Positions 19,000 to 29,500 of a DNA stretch of 64,000 nt are shown here, one piece after another. The notes under the pieces were generated by a model. That model was not told the origin of the DNA. It searched no databases and worked only from the letters and a program-made list of their open reading frames with translations. How positions within the stretch are numbered: position 1 is the first letter of the stretch; each line of letters starts with the position of its first letter. Source of the stretch: Mesostigma viride (Eukaryota; Streptophyta; Mesostigmatophyceae; Mesostigmatales; Mesostigmataceae); the NCBI GenBank assembly GCA_009746045.1, contig RPFO01000167.1, positions 787,431 to 851,430 on the forward strand. Reading direction: 5' to 3'. A program made the translations under genes and the position numbers.

Positions 19000-19978
19000 T
19001 TTTGTTTGTTTGTTTGTTGAGTCCAGTCCTCAGCCCCCGGAGTTAATTAATTAATTTTCTTTTGTTTTTTTTATGGTTTTCGACCAGAACATTTTCCAGA
19101 AGCTAATTATTTATTTAAAACTTCTAATGCGGACGGTGTATTCGATACGCGACGCCACGCCTGCGACTCGTCATCTCCCTTGGGAAAAATCGCGATATCA
19201 TACGGGTACAGCGCCAAGGACAGGCGGGTAACGGCGCCAAGGACAGGCGTCGACCACGAGGACCCCTGAAAAAGACCGGAAAAGTACGGTGATCCGCCAC
19301 AGGATGCCCGATGGTCTTTACATGTAGGGATATATCATTTACCCGGAAAATCCCCCTGCAGATTTTCGGTGCGGTCCGCCGGCCATTATAATAATCAGTA
19401 GTAGGGATATAGTAGGGATACGTATCATGTTGTGGTTGTTGATTAACGGACCATGTTGTTTTGTTACGTACCATGATGAGGTTATTTTGTGGGGATATAG
19501 ATTGACACAATCAGACATGATCCACAACTGAAGATTGCGGACTTGCCGACGAGGTCTTTTGATTAATGATAATACTTGATGATGGAGAGTGCCGCAGGTC
19601 GCAGAACGACGCTCCTGTTTTGCGGTATTCACAAATTTAAAAAAAAAAAGTGTCAGAAGGGACAGTGCGGCGCTCGGCGCCGACTGCCGAGGTATGTGTC
19701 ACAGCCATGGATGCTTGTCAGTTGTCGTGCATGGTGCTACCGTGTTCCTCGCTACAATGCGGCAAATGTGTATCGGCTATCGATTAAGACAATAGCAGTT
19801 CTGCCATGTTTTATTTACAGGAGGGACAGCTGGAGAATTTTGACAGTACTAAGTGATCGTCAAAAACGACGAAGCCAATGAAGCCATTGTTATTTTATTT
19901 TCCGGCATGATCCATGATAACAAACTCTAAGAAATTTCCCCGGCACGATTGTCATTAGAGCGACCTGCTGAATAACAG
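19000..19978. other. Non-coding DNA upstream of the MBL/GAF gene
   Basis: TTTGTTTG and TTAATTAA runs continue to about 19080, followed by unique sequence. It should contain the promoter of the downstream gene, but I cannot point to a specific element. No coding frame with a recognisable domain. Confidence 0.35.
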
Positions 19979-20539
19979 ATGAAGCTGCGGTTTTGGGGAA
20001 CTCGGGGCTCTATCAGCAAAGCCGGCGCCAGCACACTGAAGTACGGCGGGAGCACGTCGTGCGTCGAAATTCGCTCTAGCCGAGGCACGTTGATTATTCT
20101 CGACTGCGGCACAGGCGCGCTGGCACTCGGGGATGCCCTGCAAAAGAAAGGGGGGCCTGTTACGGGCTATATATTTATCAGCCACACGCATTGGGATCAC
20201 ATCCAAGGGCTGCCATTTTTCACCCCGTTCTTCGTCCCTGGCAATACCTTCCACATTTTCGGCCCGAAGGGCCTGGACACATGCCTTCAACAGACGTTGG
20301 AGGGGCAGATGCAGTACAATTACTTCCCCATCACCACCGACGCATTCGGCGCGGTTGTAAAATACCACGACATCGTCGAGGAGAGCTTCATGGTGGATGA
20401 TGTGCGGATATATCGACGCACTACCTGAACCACCCCGCGCTGACGCTCGCGTACCGAGTAGAATGCGACGGCGCCTCGGTCGTGTACTGTACGGACCACG
20501 AGATGTGCGACCGCAGCCTCGCGGGGGGCGGCTACCCTG
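19979..20539 (+). CDS. MBL/GAF gene exon 1: metal-binding core
   Basis: Begins [16 protein letters not shown], the typical start of this MBL subfamily. [15 protein letters not shown] carries four metal ligands and LDCGTG the conserved Asp. Downstream, [15 protein letters not shown] and [12 protein letters not shown] continue the fold but in a shifted frame: ATATAT at 20408-20413 reads through cleanly only if it were ATAT. It ends GGCTACCCTG before the donor GTTAGT, phase 1. Confidence 0.75.
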
Positions 20540-23500
20540 GTTAGTGCCGCTGCTTCTTTCCTCCCTCCCTTGCTTCCGTGCTCCCGTGCTCCCATGCTTT
20601 AGCTGACATCACCGCCACCTCCCATCCCCTGCATATGTGCATGTTAATTTATCATAATTAGCAATAATATTATTCGTTATTACTGTAAGATAACCAACTA
20701 TATATAGTTTGACGCGTAACACACAAAATCTTGCTCGCCTCTTGTATTTGATGACCTTGTTGCAAATGGTGGAGCGCTAATAATCTCATTTCACCTCGTG
20801 CATTAGATTCACGACGATATAAACTCAAGAAATCTTGGCCAGATAGATCTGGTAATGTTGCTATTTTTGTCATGTTTGACATAATACAACACTAACTGCT
20901 AAATGCATGTTTACTAAGGGATTGCAAGGTAAGCTAGTTGGAGATAAAGGCTATATAGCTAAAGATTTATTCACTAAGCTTTATGCTAGGAACTTACGTT
21001 TATTCACTGGTATTCGTAAAGATATGACAAACCATTTGCTTGAACTAGAAGATAAGATAATTTTGCGAAAGTGCTCACTAATCGAAGTTGTATTTAAGTT
21101 TGAAGGGAAAACCCAATATCAATATGTAAACAACCTATGCATTTTTAGCCTCCTTGACAGTATTTAAAATAATTAAATATATTTTTTCTTGTTTTAATGA
21201 TCGCCAAAATCTTTCGATAAATACATTATCTAAAGCCCTACCTTTACCGTCCATGCTAATCTTGATTTTGCGCTAAGTCAGTCCGTTGATAAAATTATTT
21301 GACGTAAATTGAGAACCTTGATCCGTATTGAAAATCTCTGGCAAATCGTCTATTATTACAATAAATATAATATAATGAAATCATAACGTTTTTCCATTCC
21401 TCCCAGGCGACGTTCAACAGACTCAAAATCAGAAATAATAAGCTCAGTTTCTACTATTTCTGCATCATATAGTGGGTCAATCTTATCATGGACATGAGTG
21501 ATATTAGGATCCTCAAAACACCTAAGTTCATGAATGATTGCATCGACTTCTCTAATATGCGAAAGGAATATTGTATATTAAAATTTTATTTCCTCTACCG
21601 TCGTGCTCTTCCCTGCCTTCTAGGGTTCGGGACGGTACCCAAAATTGGTCACCCGGTACCGGTACCCGCAGGAAAGCCCAAGCGCACAGAACAACCCAAG
21701 TCAGCCGGAGGAGAGCGGTTACAGATGCCAGAATGATGAGTCATGCCAGGCAGTACCGATGCTTTTGATTCGTGTCCACTATACTACAAGCCAAGAAAAT
21801 TTACTTTAGCATAGTAAGTGGCGACTCGGACGACTCAGCACTCGGCACTAGGCACTCCAATCACTCTCAAGACTGCCAATTTCGCCTTTGGGGCCGCCGG
21901 GCTGGGTACCGATGCCGGGTACCGGGTGCGACCGGATATCCATGATGGCCAACCTGGTACCGGTACCCAGCTTTCGAAGCCCGACCCCGTATCGGTATCG
22001 TCACTAACGAGACCGGGTACTGGTACCGGGTTTTTCCGGTAGTACCGGGTACCGTCCCGAACCCTACTGCCTTCAACCAAATCCTCATTTGTTCCCATCC
22101 CTCCTCCCTCAGGGCGGGTCCCTCTTTACAGTTAGTCCATACACTGTTTGTAAATTAGTGCATGCACCTGGACCCATACCCATTGGCACCCACCCACCCA
22201 CCACCATCGTATGCTCCTGCCCGCCCACCTACCCACCCACCCACCCACCCACCCACCCACCCACCCACCCACCCACCCACCCACCCACCCACCCACCCAC
22301 CCACCCACCCACCCACCCACCCACCCACACCCACCCACCCACCCACCCACCCACCCACCCACCCACCCACCCACCCACCCACCCACCCACCCACCCACCC
22401 ACCCACCCACCTGCCCGCCTGCCACCCCCGCCCGCCCGCCCGCCCGCCCGCCCACCCACCCACCCACCCACCCACCCACCCGCCCGCCCGCCCGCCCGCC
22501 CGCCCGCCCGCCCGCCCGCGCCGCCCGCCCGCCCGCCCGCCCGGCCACCCGCCCACCCGCCCGCCCGCCCATTACTTACCGAAAATTGCCGTAAATGCGG
22601 AACAAAGCACCCGTTCTGTTTAGAATTCGATGCTATCCATATTAATGCCTCCTTCACGGTCAGAGCCTCCACCAGAATCGTGCATTTACTGCCGCTATCA
22701 TGAATTCTATTTCATTCCGCATGACCAAAAAATGCATAGTATCCCCCATGCCGATGGCATAAAAAGAAAGCAGAGATATTATGAACCCGCTACTCTCCGC
22801 CACAATCTAATATCATTCACTCATCGTCGTTAACATTTGAGCATTTGGTTTGCATTTCTCTCGCCCTATGTTGCTAATTTTGCCATGGCCACTTTCGCAA
22901 GTACAGTAGCCCGCGCACCTTGCACCCAATCAAGCCAACAAAAAATTCCTATGCCAAAGGCAAACATTTTGCAAGGCTTGCGTTTGGTGGAAGAAACTTT
23001 TATTACAAACTGTTCGCATCAAGTTCTGTAGTTGAAAAAAAAGGACGGGAGGTAAGCGCCGCGCCAAAGAACCTGGACGCAGCGCTGCCCGCTGGTAGCC
23101 TGGTACCACCAAAAAATTCTAAGTCCAAGCAGCGTATTTTTCATAAAATACGTGTTTTTCATCCGCGACGTAAAGTACGCGTACCTAAGTATTTTTTCGA
23201 ATGGTACTACTGAAGTATTTAACAACACGGCAGGGTATTCTAGCATTTACCATCTAAACTGTTCAGTTATTGACTAAACTGGTAATGACAAACTGCTAGT
23301 TTCTTGACCATACTTGCGTACGTCTCTGCCGCGCGGAGTAGAATGGGAGCCAGCCAGGTAAAGCTGTGCCACATGCCAATATTGCTCTTACACTTATCTT
23401 GGCCATATTTCTGATTTTGTTTTCTGCAACAGTGACAGTAAACAAGATCTGACAATATTCAAGGGTCCACCAGCCTCAGTAGTGGGCCGGCGGTACTGCG

Positions 23501-26500
23501 GTAGAGAAACAGGAACTAGACTGCATGGTGCTTTCAAGTACCTATGGACGTCTCCCGGGTGACTCTTCCATTGCCACATGCATAGCATCATGCCACATCC
23601 ATAGCATCATGCCACATCCATAGCATCATGCCACATGCATAGCATCATGCCAAATCCATAGCATAATGCCACATGCATAGCATCATGCCACATCCATAGC
23701 ATCATGCCAGATCCATAGCATCATGCCCCATCCATAGCATCATGCCCCATCCATGGCATGATGCCACACGCATAGCATCATGCCACATCCATAGCATCAT
23801 GCCACATCCATGGCATGATGCCACACGCATAGCAACACGCCACATCCATAGCATCATGCCACATCCATAGCATCATGCCACACGCATAGCAACACGCCAC
23901 ATCCATAGCATCATGCCACATGCATAGCATCATGCCACATGCATTGCATCATGCCACATCCATAGCATCATGCCACATCCATAGCATCATGCCACATGCA
24001 TAGCATCATGCCACATCCATAGCATCATGCCACACGCATAGCAACACGCCACATCCATAGCATCATGCCACATGCATAGCATCATGCCACATCCATAGCA
24101 TCATGCCACATGCATAGCATCATGCCACATGCATAGCATCATGCCCCATCCACAGCATCATGCCACATCCATAGCATCATGCCACATCCATAGCATCATG
24201 CCACATCCATATCATCATGCCACATCCACAGCATCATGCCACATCCATAGTATCGTGCCACATGCATAGCATCACGCCACACACATATCGTCACGGTTCG
24301 TAATGGGTCCGTGGGAATGATAGCCAATTGCTGCCTATCGGGGAACGCCATGCACCATCGCATGGGGAAGTCAGGTACATAGATACATACATACGGACGT
24401 ACATGGTACGTACAGGCCTCCCATGCAGGGTACTATCTCGACTCTTTGTGGTAGAGCGCTGGGTTATGATATAGTGCAGTTTCTGGCATCAATAGGAGGA
24501 TTTATTTGTGATACAGGCAGGATTTGCGGCTGCTCATATGCGTTCGGCATTTGTAACCGTCCGTTTCACTGGCTAGCTGGCTGGTTGCCCCCACGTTGTG
24601 CTCAGTTCAAAACATGCCTGCCCTGATCGCTAACTACCAATGGCCTACCGGCGTAAACATGTATTTACTAACTGCATGTGTGTATGTACTGCAGCTAACT
24701 AGAAATGACCTAGCGGCAACATTTTCCTATTCCAACCCCTGCAAACTATGTGTATGCAGTATCAACTGCAGCTCCCGGGAGCGCCGATGATTATGATAGT
24801 ATTGTATACCACATTGTTATTAATAGCCTAATCCACCCCCCGTAAACATGTATGTACTGCAGCTCCCGGGAGCGCTGACGACCTGCACTGCAGCTTCATC
24901 CGGGGCTGCTCACTGCTCATCCACGACTCGCAGTACACCAATGAGGAGTATCAGGGGAAGGTCGGCTGGGGGCATTCGACGTGGGAGTATGTTATCCACA
25001 TGGCTGCGTGGGCACAGGTAAGGCCGCCTTATGGGTACGATGCTTCCAGTGATGTGGGGGTACGTGGTTCACATGGCCGTGTGGGCGCAGGTAATTACTG
25101 CCTCGGTCACTGTGCAAGGGCCCGCGATGGCAGCCGCTACTGCTCTACCGCTAGCTACCACAGCTCCACTGCTTACGGTGATGATGAGGCCGTGTCCTGG
25201 TGACCAGTGCAACAACCTGTGGGGTGCCTTTGCCGCAGGTAGCATGGTCATCGCATGCGCGGTTCGCCTAGCTTGGGCCATGGGTGTAATAGCCTAGCAT
25301 GAGCCGCGAGTGTAATAGCCTAGCATGAGCTGCGGGTTACCTCTCTGCATCCCTCTCACTGTAACGCACCCAGCGGTCACCCGTACTGGACTCTCATCCC
25401 ATCGCAAGGCCCTGTGCTTTGGTCTTCTGCTGCCATCTGCAACAAGAGGATGCTGACCTAGTCAACACATCCAAGAGCTCAGAAGCCTTCAAATCTGTCC
25501 ATGGCATTCCATGAGGATTGGGTAGACATGGACTTAAAGTCCAAGCTTCAAGTCCAGCCTGTGCTGGTTGTTCATTGATACCGTTCTTGTGGGCACAAGT
25601 TTGCTAGGGGTGAAGCCATGACACGCCATTACTCTCCCCCTCCCCTTTCTCTGCTTCCGTCCACCAACCCCCTTCTCCCCCCCTTCTCCCCCCCTTCTCC
25701 CCCCCTTCTCCCCCCCTTCTCCACCCCTTCTCCCCCCTTCTCCCCCCTTCTCCACCCCTTCTCCACCCCTTCTCCACCCCTTCTCCACCCCTTCTCCACC
25801 CCTTCTCCACCCCTTCTCCACCCCTTCTCCACCCCTTCTCCACCCCTTCTCCACCCCTTCTCCACCCCTTCTCCACCCCTTCTCCACCCCTTCTCCACCC
25901 CTTCTCTCCCCCTTCTCTCGCCTTCTCTCCACCCCTCCCACGGGTTTTCTCCCCCAATTTTGTCCCCCTCCCCACTCTGCCCCTGCCCCCCTCCTCACCC
26001 CCCAGGTGGGCACGGTCGCCCTCTTCCACCACGACCCTCGCCGCTCCGACGAGCAAGTGGACGCGATCCTGGCCGCCGCCCGCGAGAAGATGCTGGAGCT
26101 CACAGAGGACACGGCTGGGATTCCTACCAAGGTGATCGCGGCGCAGGAGCAGTGGTCGCTCGAGGTGCAGCCCGCGCCGGTGACGTGTGGCAGGGTGTCC
26201 CCGTACCCCAGCACACCGTCCACGGACTTGGACTGCGTGCCCTCGTTCCCGTTATTGCCGACACCGCCCTTGTCCCCGTCGCCTCCCACCTCGTCCGCCA
26301 CGGTCGTGGGTTGCGCCTGCAGTGGGGGTAACCCGGATGCGCCCCTGCCCGGCCTGCCCTGCGTGTTTGCGGATGCCAGCCTGCCCTGCACGGTTGTGGA
26401 TGCCAGCCTGCCCTGCATGGTTGCGGATGCCAGCCTGCCCTGCTTGGCTGCGCATGGGGGCGTCGACCCTGCCCCCGATGACCAAAACGACACCAATGCC

Positions 26501-29500
26501 TCCTGCGCGCTGATCGAGGCGCTCACGGGGGAGGGCAATTCGGCGGCCCCATCGGTCACGGATAAATGTAACACCAAGGCCGCACTGGGGGACAAAGTGG
26601 AGGCCCCAGTCGAGGCGGATGCCAGGTTTCCTGCTGCGGCGGACGCGAAGGAGCCAGTGTTCGAGTTGGTGATGTTTGTCATGGACGCCCGTGTGCTGTC
26701 CTTGCTGCGGCAGGCATTGGCGGAGGAGCCCCGCATCGTGATCTGTCATGCCGCGAGTGAGGGGGAGCTCATGGAGGTGGGTGGGGGGTGAAGATCATGG
26801 CCATGTGCGGTGGTGATGTGTGGTCACTATGTGTTGGATGCTTGATGTTTTGTGTGGTGATGACCTATGTTGGTGTTGTGTTGCGATGTAGTATGCAGCT
26901 ACATCTGGGGGTAGATGGTACTTGCTGGCCATGTGTGGTGTTTGGTGGGATTAGTTATAGCTTTAGTTTAGCTGTCGTGGGAAATCCTCTTCTGGGTTCA
27001 TAAATCGGTCTCATATGCTTTGCTGTAGCTTCACGTCACTGTAACTGCTATGCCCAGCCGTCATTAGGTCAAGGACATCGCCTGGGTTGCATGGCATGCA
27101 ATTAAACTTGCAATTCTGTGAGATCAGGGCGCACTGAAATAGGGGTTTCTACGATAGCATATTGAAGTGTATTGCCCCTTACCATTTTGCCCTAGCGAAT
27201 GTTTGTTATGTCAATCCAAGGACCCTACCCTACGTTATACATGTACATTCATTGGCCCTACCATATGTTTGTTATGTCCATCCATGGACCCTACCCTACG
27301 TTAGTTATGTATATTCATTGGCCCTACCATATGTTTGTTATGTCCATCCATGGACCCTACCCTATGTTTGTTATGCCCATCACGTGCCCTATCCTATGTT
27401 TGTTGTGTCTATCCATGGACCCCTTCCATGTTTGTATCTATAAACTGTTTCCCACTAGTGTGGCGGTTGTTTATAACTATCATAGTTGCTCACCAAATGC
27501 TGTCATTAACAGTGCCGCTGTGCTCACAATTGGTCCTAGAGTAGTTCACTGATCATTACAGCAGATCCATGTTGCCATAGTTGTTGGATTGGGGCCATGC
27601 GTTGCGCCGTTGTGTTAGGTTCTCAGATATCTCTATGCAAAGAGAGGCAACTTGCCAGCGCCCCCACATGCACTCCACTGATTGCTTTTATTGTCACTCA
27701 TATACCCGACACCAGCTGAATCTGTGTCAAAGTAAGCAAAACACTGGTCAAGGTCGGATATGTAGACTTACTATGATACTCTTGGTAGAGTTGGTCATCC
27801 TAGTAGAGTCACGATGACATCCACGAGACGCGCAAAGGGTGAACCTCATCTGCAATCCCATCTGCTTTCTGCCCGCCTGCCCGCCCGGCCTCCCCTTTCC
27901 CTCTCCCCCCCGTCACTGGAATCATCCAAACTGGCCGCCCTGGTATGTGCAGATGGCTGAAACGCGGCGGCCCTCCCTGGTGCTTCTGGGCAAGAACCTG
28001 CCAGGTGTCGATGGCGGCGGGCCGGGCCTCCACCTGCGGATGATGGACCGCCTGGGCCACATGCACTCTGGCCTCGTCCCCATGCTTGTCTGTGAAGATG
28101 GCCAACGCCCGGCGCAGAAGAACCCGACCGGGCCGGTGATTCGAGAGTTTCTCGACCATCCGTTCTCGCCAGCGTACGCGCGCACCCGCATCCTGTGCAT
28201 CGCGATGCGGCGGCAGTGTCGCTGGGTCGCGGCGCCGTTCCCCCCCGACGAGGAGAAGCGGCTCGCGGCGACGCACGCGCTGTCGCTGCTGTACACGGAA
28301 AGGGAGACGAAGTGGGTGGCAGCATGACGTTTGTGGAATAGGAGGGGAGAGGGAGATGAAGTGGGTGGCAGCATGCTTATTGCTGTTGTTGCGGCTGCTA
28401 TCTGTTGTTGTTGTTGCGGCCGCTATCTGTTGCTCTTGTTGCGGCCGCTATCTGTTGCTGTTGTTGCGCCCGCTATCTGTTGCTGTTGTTGTGGCCGCTA
28501 TGTGTTGGTGTTGTTGCGCCCGCTATTTGTTGGTGTTGTTGAGGCCGCTGTCTGTTGCTGTTGCTGTGGCCGCTAGCTGTTGGTGTTGTTGCGGCCGCTA
28601 TCTGTTGCTGTTGTTGCGCCCGCTATCTGTTGCTGTTGTTGCGCCCGCTATCTGTTGGTGTTGTTGCGCCCGCTATTTGTTGGTGTTGTTGAGGCCGCTG
28701 TCTGTTGCTGTTGCTGCGGCCGCTAGCTGTTGGTGTTGTTGCGGCCGCTATCTGTTGCTGTTGTTGCGCCCGCTATCTGTTGCTGTTGTTGCGGCCGCTA
28801 TCTGTTGGTGTTGTTGCGCCCGCTATTTGTTGGTGTTGTTGAGGCCGCTGTCTGTTGCTGTTGCTGCGGCCGCTAGCTGTTGGTTTTGTTGCGGCTGCTA
28901 TCTGTTGCTGTTGTTGCGGCCGCCATCTGTTGTTGTTGTTGCGGCCGCTATCTGTTGGTGTTGTTGCGCCCGCTATCTATCGGTGTTGTAGCGGCCGCCA
29001 TCTGTTGTTGTTGTAGCGGCCGCTATCTGTTGCTGTTGTTGCAGCCGCCTTCTGTTGTTGTTGTTGCGGCCGTTATCTGTTGCTGTTGTTGCGCCCGCTA
29101 GCTGTTGGTGTTACAGCGGCCGCTATCTGTTGATGTTGTAGTGGCCGCTGTCTGTTGGTGTTGTAGCAGCCGCCATCTGTTGTTGTTGTTGCGGCCGTTA
29201 TCTGTTGGTGTTGTAGCGGCCGCTATCTGTTGGTGTTGTGGCGGCTGTTTATTGTTGGTGTTGTAGCGGCTGCTATCTGTTGGTGTTGTTGCGGCGACTA
29301 TCTGTTGGTGTTGCCTCGGCCATGCTGTTATGTTTGGTAGTAGATGAAGTGAAGGGTGGCCGCCATCTGTTAACGTTGATGTACACAAACATGAACATGT
29401 CATCTCTTTAATAATGGTTATGGACAATTATGTTAGCTGTAACCTGTCGCTATTTGCCTAAATGCCAACCCTAAATAACGATGGGGTACCGTTGTTGTTG

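Larger units (their letters stand above)
20640..21600. other. Rickettsiales-like bacterial DNA fragment inside an intron
   Basis: An AT-rich island in a GC-richer intron. It carries, side by side, pieces of three bacterial insertion-sequence transposases and of the GTPase gene ychF, none complete. Their protein similarity and base composition point to an alphaproteobacterial endosymbiont of the Rickettsiales type. This is nuclear-integrated bacterial DNA or an assembly join; the former fits because host intron sequence continues on both sides. Confidence 0.7.

Noticed and set aside
20640-21600. Organelle DNA insertion (mitochondrial or plastid)
   Set aside because: IS transposases and ychF are bacterial chromosomal genes not found in organelle genomes as far as I know.
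22132-22703. Pro/Thr/His and Gly/Val/Trp repeat proteins
   Set aside because: They are artefacts of CCCA/CCCG tetranucleotide repeats within an intron.
23575-24290. CRISPR-like or regulatory repeat
   Set aside because: 19-bp head-to-tail minisatellite without spacers.
28331-29427. Cys/Leu/Val-rich repeat protein over the 25-bp array
   Set aside because: Satellite artefact in an intron; no start context or domain.
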